Below are positions 18,713-27,911 of a stretch of DNA of 64,000 bases, piece by piece. The first letter of the stretch is position 1, and the number at the start of each line of letters is the position of its first letter. Below the pieces are notes generated by a model, which worked only from the letters and a program-made list of their open reading frames with translations, made no database searches and was not told the DNA's origin. Source of the stretch: Paenibacillus contaminans (GTDB lineage: Bacteria; Bacillota; Bacilli; Paenibacillales; NBRC-103111); contig NZ_QMFB01000006.1 of the NCBI RefSeq assembly GCF_003285015.1, positions 62,001 to 126,000 of the forward strand. The letters run 5' to 3'. The position numbers and the translations under genes were made by a program.

Positions 18713-19053
18713 AGATGAAATGCCGTAATCACGTTTCGCATCCAGCCCATGGCTTCCTGATAGGGAGTGTCACGGGCTATCGTATTTTTATCAATCATTT
18801 GATAGATATACCTAATACAGGTGGATTCGCACGATAAAATACTATAGAATGGTATGTGGCGTTTTATGAAGGACTGCAAAATTTTGATGCTAAATCACTT
18901 TTATCGATACTTGATATACATAGAGAATAAAAGCGGTTATCCCGGCCGGTGCTGTACTTGATAAGTCTATTTTCGTTACCGTTATTTATATCGTGGTAAA
19001 GGTAGTTTGTATATTTACATTTTTGGAATATGTTTGGGTTTGGAGGAGCTGCG
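18713..19053. other. Intergenic region
   Basis: No convincing gene. A weak hairpin (AGCCC at 18744 pairing with GGGCT ending 18778, then an AT-rich run) may terminate the LtaS-like gene. The right half is AT-rich and probably carries the promoter of the small transporter pair, but I cannot define it. Confidence 0.4.
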
Positions 19054-19383
19054 ATGGAAAAGCTAAAAAGCCTTCACGCAGGGAAGGCGATGATGGTCGT
19101 CTCCGCATTGCTGACGGCTACGGGACAGCTCTTTTGGAAATGGGGCCACGTCAACCTGCTTTATATGGGAATCGGATTTTTGTGCTATGGAGCTGGGGCC
19201 GTGTTTATGCTGAAAGCTTTCTCCTTGGAAAAGCTGTCCGTAGCTTATCCGTTAATGTGCTTGAGTTATGTTTTTGCGTTGTTTTACGGCGATTTATTTC
19301 TGGGCGAAGCGATAACCTTGAAGAAGGGGGCGGCGGTCGTTCTTTTGGGGATTGGGGTGACGCTGACATCGTATGAAAAATGA
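19054..19383 (+). CDS. SMR/EamA-type small membrane transporter, subunit 1
   Basis: A 109-aa protein with four predicted helices, resembling small multidrug resistance and ArnE/ArnF-like half-transporters. Visible elements are GQLFWKWGH in helix 1 and SVAYPLMCLSYVFALFYGD in helix 3. Start ATG 19054 has GGAGGAG seven bases upstream, which is better than ATG 19030. The next gene overlaps its end by 11 bp, so the two probably make a heterodimer. The substrate is unknown: quaternary ammonium compounds, polyamines or a lipid-linked sugar are all possible. Confidence 0.82.
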   Translation: MEKLKSLHAGKAMMVVSALLTATGQLFWKWGHVNLLYMGIGFLCYGAGAVFMLKAFSLEKLSVAYPLMCLSYVFALFYGDLFLGEAITLKKGAAVVLLGIGVTLTSYEK

Positions 19384-19690
19384 ATGGTTTCTCGGCTTGC
19401 TGTTTATGATGACCTTATTCGGATCGCTCGGCAGTGTCTTTTTCAAATTTTTTGCGATTCGGCCGAAGAAGCTACATTTGCTGATCGGCTTCATGTTTTA
19501 CGGACTGGGCGCCCTGCTTAACATTTACTTGCTTAAAGAGCTTCCTTATACGCTCGTGATGCCGGCAAATGCGCTCGGCTTCATATGGACGCTGCTGTTT
19601 GCCAAATGGTTTTTTAAAGAAACTGTCGGGATTTATAAAATCGCCGGCGTCGCTTTTATTATTTCGGGCTTGCTTATGCTGCTTTTGTGA
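19373..19690 (+). CDS. SMR/EamA-type small membrane transporter, subunit 2
   Basis: A 105-aa four-helix protein, the partner of the preceding gene, starting inside it (11-bp overlap, translational coupling expected). Hydrophobic segments include FLGLLFMMTLFGSLGSVFF, LIGFMFYGLGALLNIYLL and IAGVAFIISGLLMLLL. Paired SMR proteins of this kind work as asymmetric dimers with opposite membrane orientation. Confidence 0.82.
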   Translation: MKNEWFLGLLFMMTLFGSLGSVFFKFFAIRPKKLHLLIGFMFYGLGALLNIYLLKELPYTLVMPANALGFIWTLLFAKWFFKETVGIYKIAGVAFIISGLLMLLL

Positions 19691-20133
19691 TAGTCGGTTG
19701 AAAATTAGTTGATGTTTGGGCGGGTTGCTTACGGCAAGTCGAAGCTAGGAGCTTGAGCATTGTGCGATTTCTTCGTATAAGCTAACGGCAGTGATTTCAG
19801 GCAGCGACCGATTCGGTCGCTGTTTTTTTGTTGCATATTTTTAACCGTTCATGAGCTTAGATTAGCAGCCTGAATTTGTGGTGATAAACCCCGCAGTCAA
19901 ATCGCTGGTTCGTATAAGGTGAAGCACCCGCTTACTCAATCTATGATTTGCCGCCAAACGAAACTAAAAGATCAACATATCAATCTAAAAATTTGACATG
20001 CCTAGGGCAAACGCACGAATTTATAATGGAAGGCAGAGGCGTTTCCGTTCCCGAAAATAAGCGCTATCAATCTCTTCTTGTTGCCCTTCCGGTTATCTCT
20101 TACAATATCGTTAAGCTGCATGGAGGGGATAGA
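19691..20133. other. Intergenic region before the two-component system
   Basis: It contains the terminator of the SMR pair at 19802-19829. The frame of the downstream kinase stays open to 19948, but nothing before GTG 20134 looks like signal or membrane sequence and no ribosome site supports an earlier start. No other gene is visible. Confidence 0.5.
19802..19829 (+). terminator. Rho-independent terminator after the SMR pair
   Basis: CAGCGACCG and CGGTCGCTG form a perfect 9-bp stem with an ATT loop followed by seven T residues. Confidence 0.88.
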
Positions 20134-21894
20134 GTGGATTTTTTAAAAAAGCGCCCGATTAAGCTGCAATTGCTGCTTATGTTTTTTCTGTTCCTGACGG
20201 CGATCGTTCTAGTCATGTTCGTCACGTATACGCAGTCCAAAAAGATGATCTACGCCAAAAACGAGCAGTATTCCATCGAGCTGATGGATAAAATTACGCA
20301 GTATATCGAGTCGCAAATCGATACGATCGACGGATTGCTTCTAAACACAGGTATTAACGCCGATGTGCATCAATATTTGAAAACGACGGATTTGCTCGAC
20401 AAGATAGACGCCTTCCAGAAGGTCGATATGCAAGTGACGAGGGTGATCCAGCTGGAGAACGGCATCGTTGATATGACGATCGTCGGGGAGAACGGGAACA
20501 ACCTGAACCTCATGTCCGATCTGAATAAAAAGCGGCTGATCATGGATACGATCGCGAAGATGAGGGATACGAACGGCACGCATCTAAAGCCGTACTATTA
20601 CGGGTTCAGGAGAATTGTAGAAAGCAATGTCGCACATCATTATTTCGCCGTGGGGACGACGATCAACAATATTTTTCCGATCTATCCGCTTGGTCATATG
20701 GTTGTGATTTTGGACTTGGAGACGTTGTTTCCGAAGTTCGATACGATGATGCAGAACAGCTTCGGGAATTTTTATGTCTTGGACCGGAACGGTATCGTGT
20801 GTTCAAGCAGCGTACCGGAAATGATCGGAAACAAGCTGGATTTGGAAGCGTTTGCGAATTCGCGTGACGACAAGTTCATCGTCCAATCGGCGGAGCTTCG
20901 GGAAATGGAAGGGAAAATCGTCAACATTTATTCGAAGGACGACTTGTTTCGCGGGCTGGATCAGACGAGAGAAGTCTATTTATGGATACTCGCATTTTTC
21001 GTCCCGCTCATGTGCTTGGCCGTCTGGATCATCAGCAGCAATATAATCGGACCGATACGCGCATTTATGCGGTTCATTCAAGTCCATCAAATTAAAAACA
21101 TTTATCACGAGCAAAAAAGGCTGAAGCTGTTCGGTTATCACGAAATTATGGTGATGGCGGACAAATTCAACGGCATGCTCGATGAAATCGATCATTTGAC
21201 GAATGAGGTCGTTTCCTCGAAAACGCGCATCATGGCGCTCGGACTCATGAAGAAGCAAGCGGAGCTGGCGTACTTGAAGCAGCAGGTGAATCCGCATTTC
21301 CTATACAACATGCTCGAGTCGCTCAAAGGAATGGCAAGCGAGACGGGGGCGCATGAAATACGGGAAATGCTCGGCGCGCTTGGAAGAATGCTGCGTTACA
21401 GCATCAAAGGACGGGAGGATGTGAAGCTGCGGGAGGAGCTGGAAATTGCCAAAGCTTATTTGAAGCTGCAGCAGTTCCGGTTCGACGACCGGTTTGACGT
21501 TCATATCGATTTTCCCGACGAACTTCTTCAAGCGAAGGTCATTAAAATGATTTTGCAGCCCATTCTGGAGAACGCTATCACGCACGGGCTTGAGGACAGA
21601 ATGGTCAAAGGGAATTTGCTGTTCGCCGGCAAGCTGTCGCCGGAGGGCGATATCGAAATCCTCATCAAGGACGACGGGCTGGGCATGTCCCAAGCGAAGC
21701 TGGAAGCCATTCGCGCGGAGCTGGCTTCCGGCGACGAATTTCTGGACCGGATCAAAAACAGCGAGCATTTGGGCGTCGTCAACGTTCACAGCCGGCTGCG
21801 TTCCGTTTACGGGGAGCCATACGGCTTAACTATTCAAAGCGCAGAGGGCGCCGGGACCGAAGTCGTTCTGCGATTGCCGTACAAGGAGGGCTGA
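20134..21894 (+). CDS. YesM-type sensor histidine kinase
   Basis: A 586-aa membrane kinase: N-terminal helix (LQLLLMFFLFLTAIVLVMFV), extracytoplasmic sensor of roughly 250 residues, second helix (LWILAFFVPLMCLAVWIIS), HAMP linker, then a His_kinase domain with the phospho-acceptor in QQVNPHFLYN and a HATPase with NAITHG and DDGLGMS. The start is GTG 20134, with GGAGGGG seven bases upstream. The response regulator gene begins two bases after its stop. It most likely senses the sugar handled by the importer that follows and phosphorylates the YesN-type partner. It is complete, unlike the truncated kinase at the left edge. Confidence 0.9.
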   Translation: MDFLKKRPIKLQLLLMFFLFLTAIVLVMFVTYTQSKKMIYAKNEQYSIELMDKITQYIESQIDTIDGLLLNTGINADVHQYLKTTDLLDKIDAFQKVDMQVTRVIQLENGIVDMTIVGENGNNLNLMSDLNKKRLIMDTIAKMRDTNGTHLKPYYYGFRRIVESNVAHHYFAVGTTINNIFPIYPLGHMVVILDLETLFPKFDTMMQNSFGNFYVLDRNGIVCSSSVPEMIGNKLDLEAFANSRDDKFIVQSAELREMEGKIVNIYSKDDLFRGLDQTREVYLWILAFFVPLMCLAVWIISSNIIGPIRAFMRFIQVHQIKNIYHEQKRLKLFGYHEIMVMADKFNGMLDEIDHLTNEVVSSKTRIMALGLMKKQAELAYLKQQVNPHFLYNMLESLKGMASETGAHEIREMLGALGRMLRYSIKGREDVKLREELEIAKAYLKLQQFRFDDRFDVHIDFPDELLQAKVIKMILQPILENAITHGLEDRMVKGNLLFAGKLSPEGDIEILIKDDGLGMSQAKLEAIRAELASGDEFLDRIKNSEHLGVVNVHSRLRSVYGEPYGLTIQSAEGAGTEVVLRLPYKEG

Positions 21895-21896
21895 GC

Positions 21897-22742
21897 ATGT
21901 ATAAAGTTATGCTGATCGATGATGAGAAGTGGGTCGTCAAGAGCTTGAAAAACTCGATAGACTGGCATTCGCTCGGGTTCGAAATCGTTGCCGAGGCGTT
22001 TAACGGCGAAGAAGGCTACGACAAAATCAAACGGTTGACGCCGGATTTGGTGTTTACCGACATTCGGATGCCGGGCATGGACGGGCTTGAAGTCATGCGC
22101 AGAAGCAATGAGCTGAACAGGGATATCAGCTTTATCATTACGTCTGGCTACAAAGAATTCGAGTACGCCAAAAAAGCGATTCAATACGGCGCTCTCGAAT
22201 ATTGTCTGAAACCGTTCGACGAAGAGGAAATAACGGACATACTCGTCAAATACAGTCGGGACCGGCCCGTAAAGAAAGCTTCGAACGAATTGCTTGCTTT
22301 GCTGCAGGAGCACGATGCCGGCGGCATGAAGCCGTATATCGAGGAATTGATGAGAAGGCTAGGGATCGCCTCGGATAAAACGGCGGGCCAGCCAAGCCCG
22401 CAGCTGTCGACGTTCCATAAAATCGTCGCTTTCGTAGATGAACACTTTCGGGAAGATATCTCGCTGCAGGTCATTTCGGAGAAGCTGGATTTGAATCTTA
22501 GCTACATCAGCCAGCTGTTTCGCAAGGAAGGCTCCGATACTTTCCTGCAGTACTTGACTAAGAAAAGAATTGCATACGCTTGCGAGCTGCTCGTAACTAC
22601 GCAGACGCCGGTACAGGAAATATCCGAGCTGTCCGGCTATTTGGACTATTTTCATTTTGCCAAAACGTTCAAAAGAAGCACTGGCTTGACGGCTACGCAG
22701 TATCGGGAAGCTTATATCAATAGCGGGAGCCGGCAGGTTTGA
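21897..22742 (+). CDS. YesN-type response regulator (receiver plus AraC HTH)
   Basis: A 281-aa regulator. The receiver domain has acidic DDEK near the start, phospho-acceptor Asp in VFTDIRMPGMDGLEV, and conserved Ser/Thr and Lys in ITSGYKEF and YCLKPFDEEE. The C-terminal AraC DNA-binding region carries ISLQVISEKLDLNLSYISQLF and PVQEISELSGYLDYFHFAKTFK. It is coupled to the kinase gene (AAGGAGGGCTGAGC site) and stands directly before a binding-protein gene, the usual target of such regulators. Confidence 0.92.
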   Translation: MYKVMLIDDEKWVVKSLKNSIDWHSLGFEIVAEAFNGEEGYDKIKRLTPDLVFTDIRMPGMDGLEVMRRSNELNRDISFIITSGYKEFEYAKKAIQYGALEYCLKPFDEEEITDILVKYSRDRPVKKASNELLALLQEHDAGGMKPYIEELMRRLGIASDKTAGQPSPQLSTFHKIVAFVDEHFREDISLQVISEKLDLNLSYISQLFRKEGSDTFLQYLTKKRIAYACELLVTTQTPVQEISELSGYLDYFHFAKTFKRSTGLTATQYREAYINSGSRQV

Positions 22743-22753
22743 AAGCGCTGCCT
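22739..22753. promoter_or_regulatory. cre-like CcpA site upstream of the second importer
   Basis: TTGAAAGCGCTGCCT fits the consensus WTGNAANCGNWNNCW at all defined positions. It overlaps the stop codon of the response regulator, about 150 bp upstream of the binding-protein gene, a place where CcpA could repress importer transcription. This is inferred from sequence only. Confidence 0.45.
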
Positions 22754-22824
22754 AAAATATGAACATCCCCGACCTAAAGAACCGCCATATTCGGTCCGAC
22801 CGGTGCCGATCTATAATAAATACG

Positions 22825-22857
22825 AAGTAAAGATAACATTCAAAGTTATTTTTACTT
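22825..22857. promoter_or_regulatory. AT-rich inverted repeat before the second importer
   Basis: Arms of 13 bp (22825-22837 and 22845-22857, 12 of 13 pairing) surround a 7-base loop, between a TATAAT at 22812-22817 and the binding-protein start at 22900. It could be the operator of the YesN-type regulator or a 5'-leader stem-loop that protects the mRNA. Confidence 0.45.
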
Positions 22858-22899
22858 ACGACTAAAGTTAGATTATAACATGTTGGGGGAGGAAACAAA

Positions 22900-24636
22900 A
22901 TGAAAGGTACTGGTCAAAAGCTCGTTTCCGCAGCGCTTGCCGGCAGTCTCTTGTTCGTGACGGCATGCAGCGCCGACAAAACCAAGGACGCCGCTCCGAG
23001 CGGTGCACCGGCAGGCTCGCCTTCGGCGGCTGAAAGCTCCAAAAGTCCGGACGCAAAGGAATATGTCATCAAAGTTCTCACGCAGACGAACAACCAGATC
23101 AAAAGAAGCGACGAGACGAAAATCGGCAAAAAGATCAAAGAGAAATTCAACATGGTGTTCGAATATGTGCAAGCGCCCGGGAACTATGCGGATAAGCTGA
23201 ACCTGATGCTTGCGGGCGGCGATTATCCGGAAATCGTTTCGATTCAGGACAACGCGACTTTCGACAAATACGCGAGAGCCGGAGCACTGCTGCCGATCGA
23301 CGATTTGGTCAAGAAGTCGCCTGAATTCGCCGAGCGGTACAAGGTGCAGATTCCGCTCTGGAAGCTGTCGGCCCATGACGGCAAGCTTTACAAATGGGAA
23401 AGCAGCGTGCCCGCCGACTTCAAGAACGTCGTAGAGGTCAATGACGTCGGCGTCAGAATCGACGTGCTGGAGCAGCAAGGCTGGCCGCAGCTGTTATCGA
23501 CGGATGATTACATCAAGTTTCTCAAGAAAGGGCTTGAAGACAATCCGACGACGAACGGCAAGAAAACGATCGGCATGATCGTGCCTTTCGGGGAGCCGTG
23601 GGGCATGCAGGGCATTTCCTCGATCATGTACGAGAAGGGCGGACGGTATTCGACGGCGGCGGGAAATTTGGGCGTGCTTTGGAATCAGGTGGACAAGAAA
23701 TTCGAGGATACGATGACTAACGAATATGTGAAGGAAAGTCTCGCATTTTTCAACAAGCTGTACCGCGAAGGCATTTTGGATAAAGATTCGTTCACGGATA
23801 AGCTGGACCAATACAATGAGAAGCTGAACAGCGGCCGAACGTTGTCCTCCTGGTACGCCGTTTGGGCGCTTACCGGGGCTAATCAGGGTCTTGTCGATGC
23901 AGGTTATCCGGAACAGCAGTATATCAATATGCCGATTCGCAGCAAAACGCAGATCGAGCGCAACGAGAAGCGGCAAATTCGCGTCGAAGATACGCGTCCG
24001 CACGCCATTCACGCGATAACGAAGAATGCCAAGCATCCTGAGCGCATTATGGAGCTGTTAGCCTGGTCGGCGACGGAAGAAGGGAAGGTTCTGCTCCAAT
24101 CGGGCATCGAAGGCGACGAATATACGATCGCAAACGGTAAACGAGTACCGACGGACGCGTTCAAGAAGTCGTTGACCAACGCGGATGCGGCCAGAAGCAT
24201 CGGCTTCGGGCTGTTCGATTTCCTTGGCGGCGTGTTATCGACCGCACCTGACGGCGTTCCATACAGCATGCAGCTCGATCCGGCCATGCAAGACGAGCTG
24301 CAGCTTACGCAAGGCATGAGAGACGCTTATAAGAAGCTGAGCTGGGAAAATTCGAAGGACTATTTCCTCAAGACAGGCGAGGCTGCTAATACCGGAATCG
24401 CGAGTACGGTGGTCATCGATACGACGTCCGCGCTCGGCGCGCTTCATCAGAAAATGATCGATTTCCGTATCAAAAATTCGGCAACGCTGATCATTTCGCC
24501 GAAGACGGATGAGGAATTCGAAAGCTTGTATCAATCGGTTATCGCTAGCTACAAGCAATTGAAGCCGGAAACGGTCGTAGCCGAATACAACAGACTGTAT
24601 CAAGAAAAGCAGACGCAATTGAACCAATTTAAATAA
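22900..24636 (+). CDS. ABC importer solute-binding lipoprotein (second importer)
   Basis: A 578-aa solute-binding lipoprotein. The signal peptide ends at VTAC with Cys23, followed by a Ser/Pro/Ala linker; the mature part has NLMLAGGDYPEIVSI and later a region with many charged residues. A GGGGGAGGA site precedes ATG 22900. Its first ligand-binding lobe resembles the other two binding proteins in the window, but the sequences are well diverged, so the three importers probably have different ligands. The gene lies directly downstream of the YesMN pair. Confidence 0.9.
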   Translation: MKGTGQKLVSAALAGSLLFVTACSADKTKDAAPSGAPAGSPSAAESSKSPDAKEYVIKVLTQTNNQIKRSDETKIGKKIKEKFNMVFEYVQAPGNYADKLNLMLAGGDYPEIVSIQDNATFDKYARAGALLPIDDLVKKSPEFAERYKVQIPLWKLSAHDGKLYKWESSVPADFKNVVEVNDVGVRIDVLEQQGWPQLLSTDDYIKFLKKGLEDNPTTNGKKTIGMIVPFGEPWGMQGISSIMYEKGGRYSTAAGNLGVLWNQVDKKFEDTMTNEYVKESLAFFNKLYREGILDKDSFTDKLDQYNEKLNSGRTLSSWYAVWALTGANQGLVDAGYPEQQYINMPIRSKTQIERNEKRQIRVEDTRPHAIHAITKNAKHPERIMELLAWSATEEGKVLLQSGIEGDEYTIANGKRVPTDAFKKSLTNADAARSIGFGLFDFLGGVLSTAPDGVPYSMQLDPAMQDELQLTQGMRDAYKKLSWENSKDYFLKTGEAANTGIASTVVIDTTSALGALHQKMIDFRIKNSATLIISPKTDEEFESLYQSVIASYKQLKPETVVAEYNRLYQEKQTQLNQFK

Positions 24637-24640
24637 CAGG

Positions 24641-24692
24641 CCGGAGCGGGGGGAAGCGCAGGGTGGCACCGCTCTTCTCTCCGCCGGCTTCG
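24641..24692 (+). other. GC-rich hairpin between binding protein and permease genes
   Basis: CCGG-rich and GAAGCG-containing arms pair with CGCTCTTC and CCGCCGG across about 50 bases, just after the binding-protein stop. No T-run follows, so it is more likely an mRNA-stabilising or partial attenuating structure that gives more binding protein than permease. That role is an inference from its position. Confidence 0.4.
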
Positions 24693-24709
24693 GGAAAGAG
24701 GCAGCCGTC

Positions 24710-25651
24710 ATGACCAACGCCGTTGCATATCCGTTAAAAGGGAAGAAAGCATCCCGCATGTTCAGGCAGCGTTACTTGTATTTGATGCTTTTGCCGGCGG
24801 TATTGTTGTTGTTCGTATTCTGGTATTTGCCGCTATTCGGGTGGATAATCGCTTTCATCAATTTCAAGCCGGGCTTCAAGCTCTTTCCCGCCGAATGGAC
24901 GGGGCTGCAGCAGTTCACGAGCTTTTTCACGGAAAGTCAAGATTTCGTTTATCTGATCCGCAACACATTGGCGATGAACATCGGGTCACTGGTTGCAAAT
25001 CTGGGAACGGCTTTCGTCTTCGCTTTGTTGTTGAACGAAGTGAGGCAGCGTTTTTTCGGAAGATTGATTCAAACGATTACCTTTTTTCCGTTTTTCGTTT
25101 CATGGATCATCATTTACTCGCTTTCCAGCGCTTTGTTCGCTTCTTCGTCCGGGGCGATTAACGAGCTTCTTGTGAATATGGGGATTATCGAAGAAGGCAT
25201 CAACGTGCTTGGAGATCCGAAGTACGCCTGGATTTTTATGATCGCCCTCGGCGTTTGGAAGTACCTCGGGTATAACAGCGTCATTTTTATTTCGTCGATC
25301 GCGTCGATTCCGAACGATTACTACGAGGCGGCGCAAATGGACGGGGCCAATCGGTTTCATCGCATGTGGTACATTACGATTCCCTCGCTTGTTCCGACGC
25401 TCATCGTGCTTCTCGTATTGAACAGCGGTTGGATTTTGAACTCCAATTTTGAACAGTTTTATTTGTTCACGAATGCGACCAACTGGGAGAAGATGGAGGT
25501 TTTGGACATCTATATTTACAAATACGGCCTGCAGCTTCTTAACTACCCGTATGCGACGGCCGTAGGCATCATGAAAACATTCATCAGCTTGATTCTGATC
25601 ATTTCGGTGAACGCCATTTCCAAAAAGGCGACAGGAAGAGCCATATTCTAA
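24710..25651 (+). CDS. ABC importer permease, LplB type (second importer)
   Basis: A 313-aa permease with six predicted helices, starting at ATG 24710. The first helix (YLYLMLLPAVLLLFVFWYLP) and the EAA loop (YEAAQMDGANRFHRMWYITIP) are clear. It forms the transmembrane channel together with the next gene, 17 bp downstream. It needs an external ATPase. Confidence 0.92.
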   Translation: MTNAVAYPLKGKKASRMFRQRYLYLMLLPAVLLLFVFWYLPLFGWIIAFINFKPGFKLFPAEWTGLQQFTSFFTESQDFVYLIRNTLAMNIGSLVANLGTAFVFALLLNEVRQRFFGRLIQTITFFPFFVSWIIIYSLSSALFASSSGAINELLVNMGIIEEGINVLGDPKYAWIFMIALGVWKYLGYNSVIFISSIASIPNDYYEAAQMDGANRFHRMWYITIPSLVPTLIVLLVLNSGWILNSNFEQFYLFTNATNWEKMEVLDIYIYKYGLQLLNYPYATAVGIMKTFISLILIISVNAISKKATGRAIF

Positions 25652-25668
25652 CTAGGCGGGAGAACATT

Positions 25669-26547
25669 ATGAGGGAACGATCCGTAAGCGGCACCCTTTT
25701 CGATATCGGCAACACGCTGTTCATGCTGGCGGTTTTGGCATCCATGCTTATTCCGTTCATCTATGTCGTCAGTTATTCGTTAAGCACCCCAAGCATGCTC
25801 AAAAGCGGACTCGTGCTGTTTCCGACAGGCTTTACGCTCGATTCCTATAAGAAAGCGCTGGAAGACCCGGCTGTTCTGAAAGGGGCGGGCATCTCGACGC
25901 TTAGGGCGGTGATAGGCCCCGCTGTGATGCTGTTTATTACGTCGATGGCGGCCTACGTGCTGACGCGGAGCGAGCTTGGCGGCGTGAAATGGTTCCGCAA
26001 ATATTTTATTTTTACGCTTTATTTCTCGAGCGGCATCATCCCGATGTATTTGCTCATGGGGTATTTGCAGCTCAAAGGGACTTTTCTAATTTATATCCTT
26101 CCGAGTGCGGTGTCGGTATTTAATCTGGTGCTGATCAAGACGTATATCGAGGCGCTGCCCAAGGAGCTTGAGGAAGCGGCTGTCGTAGACGGGGCGAATG
26201 ATTTGCGGTTGTTTTTTCAAGTCATCTTCCCGATCTGTACGCCGGTGTTCGCGGCAGTCGTGCTTTTCGAATGCGTCAACCAGTGGAATGCGTTTATGGA
26301 TACGCAAATTTACAATACGATGTCGCCGAATCTGTATTCGCTGCAATATGTGCTTTACAACACGTTGAACCAGTTCAATTCCTTGGAGCAGCTGAAGGAG
26401 CAGGGGCAAACGCAGGTTTATTCGATTACGCCGCAAACGTTCAAGATGGCCATTACGGTCATTACCGTGCTGCCGATCGCATGCGTTTACCCGTTCCTGC
26501 AAAAATATTTTATAAAAGGCTTGCTAGTCGGTTCGATCAAGGGCTAA
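25669..26547 (+). CDS. ABC importer permease, YtcP type (second importer)
   Basis: A 292-aa permease of the YtcP group, with EAA loop EEAAVVDGANDLRLFFQVIFP and ending PFLQKYFIKGLLVGSIKG. A GGCGGGAG site precedes ATG 25669. It is followed 49 bp later by catabolic genes in the same direction with no terminator between, so importer and enzymes may be one transcript. Confidence 0.92.
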   Translation: MRERSVSGTLFDIGNTLFMLAVLASMLIPFIYVVSYSLSTPSMLKSGLVLFPTGFTLDSYKKALEDPAVLKGAGISTLRAVIGPAVMLFITSMAAYVLTRSELGGVKWFRKYFIFTLYFSSGIIPMYLLMGYLQLKGTFLIYILPSAVSVFNLVLIKTYIEALPKELEEAAVVDGANDLRLFFQVIFPICTPVFAAVVLFECVNQWNAFMDTQIYNTMSPNLYSLQYVLYNTLNQFNSLEQLKEQGQTQVYSITPQTFKMAITVITVLPIACVYPFLQKYFIKGLLVGSIKG

Positions 26548-26596
26548 TGTATAATTAATCGAATTCCAATTGGTGACAAACGAGGAGGAAACGGAT

Positions 26597-27802
26597 ATGG
26601 GGGCAATTCGGTTAGCGGTAGTCGGAGGAAGAAGAGGGGGTTATTTCAGCCGCTCCTTGGCCAGGCTGGCGGGACGCGTAGAATTGGTTGCCGTATGCGA
26701 CAGCAATGAGGACGTTTTGCAGAAGTGGCGGGAGGAGTTTCCGGGTATCCGCGCTTATGACAGCTATGACCGGCTTATCGACGATTCCAATGTGGATGCG
26801 GTATTCCTGGCGACGCCGCTGTTCATCCATGCCGAGCAGGCGATTCGCGCGATGGAAGCGGGCAAGCATGTGATCAGCGAAGTCATCGCCGCACATACGC
26901 TCGAGGATTGCTGGAAGCTGACGGAAGCCGTCGAGAAGACGGGCATGACGTATATGATGGCGGAAAATTACTGCTACATGCGGCCGAACATGATGGTCGG
27001 GCATATGTCGCAGCAAGGCTTATTCGGAGAATTGACGTATGCGGAGTGCGGATATATTCACGATGTCCGCAATTTGCTGCACGACAAAGAGGGCAATTTG
27101 ACATGGCGCGGCAGACTGCTGCGGGATTACGAGGGGAGCACCTACCCGACGCATTCGCTCGGACCGGTCGCGCAGTGGATGGGGATTAACCGCGAAGGCG
27201 GGGACGAGCTGGATTCGCTTGTCACCTTTTCCTCCAAAAGCAGAGCGGGGGCGAAGTACTTCGGCGAGCATTTCGGCGAGGAGCATCCGGGCTCGCAAGC
27301 CGATTTTTGGAAGAACGGCGATTCGACGGTCACGCTAATCCGTACGAAGAAGGGAGCGCTTATCGCCCTTAAGTACGATATTCAATCGTCCAGGCCTCAT
27401 AATATGACGCACTATACGCTGCAAGGAACGAATGGCGCTTATTTATCCCCTCGGTATGCGGGAGAAGATCCGCTCGTTTGGATCGAGAACGTATCCAAGG
27501 GCGTTTCGTATTCGGAAGGCAAAGCGGAAGCGCCGGAGGCGGAATGGGAATCGCTTTGGAGCCATGCCGACAAGTGGGAGCATCCGCTTTGGAAACGCTG
27601 GGCGAAGGAAGCGGAGCAGTCCGGTCACGGCGGAGGCGACTTTTTCGTGCTAGACGAGTTTTTGTCCGCGATCGAAGAACGCAGAAGACCGGCCATCGAC
27701 GTATACGATGCGGTGACTTGGAGCTCCGTGTTCCCGCTGTCCGCGCAATCGATGGCGTCCGGCGGAACCCCGGTCAAATTTGTGGATTTCAGACGAAAGT
27801 AG
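26597..27802 (+). CDS. Gfo/Idh/MocA-family dehydrogenase
   Basis: A 401-aa NAD(P)-dependent sugar dehydrogenase-like protein. The N-terminal Rossmann part begins RLAVVGGRRGGYFSRSLARL (the glycine-rich loop is slightly atypical), then VAVCDSN and a stretch ending AGKHVISE in place of the common EKP. The family oxidises or reduces sugars, inositols or their derivatives. ATG 26597 has AGGAGGA seven bases upstream. It lies between the second importer and an IlvD/Edd dehydratase, suggesting that it produces a lactone or acid for that enzyme. Confidence 0.85.
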   Translation: MGAIRLAVVGGRRGGYFSRSLARLAGRVELVAVCDSNEDVLQKWREEFPGIRAYDSYDRLIDDSNVDAVFLATPLFIHAEQAIRAMEAGKHVISEVIAAHTLEDCWKLTEAVEKTGMTYMMAENYCYMRPNMMVGHMSQQGLFGELTYAECGYIHDVRNLLHDKEGNLTWRGRLLRDYEGSTYPTHSLGPVAQWMGINREGGDELDSLVTFSSKSRAGAKYFGEHFGEEHPGSQADFWKNGDSTVTLIRTKKGALIALKYDIQSSRPHNMTHYTLQGTNGAYLSPRYAGEDPLVWIENVSKGVSYSEGKAEAPEAEWESLWSHADKWEHPLWKRWAKEAEQSGHGGGDFFVLDEFLSAIEERRRPAIDVYDAVTWSSVFPLSAQSMASGGTPVKFVDFRRK

Positions 27803-27911
27803 AACATGACCGTCGAAATAAAACGGTGGCGTACACTGCCGTCAAGCCGTGCCGCATCGCGTCGGGAACTGCATGCGGCGCGGCGCGGTGCCAAATGAAA
27901 GGAGCTTTATT

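Noticed and set aside
19948..20133. 62-codon N-terminal extension of the YesM-type kinase.
   Set aside because: No hydrophobic or conserved sequence and no ribosome site; GTG 20134 precedes the first membrane helix directly.
24660..24672. AGGGTGGCACCGC resembles the T-box antiterminator core.
   Set aside because: It lies between a binding-protein gene and a permease gene, no T-run terminator follows, and the upstream 200 bases are coding, so there is no room for the specifier stem. Probably chance within the intercistronic hairpin.
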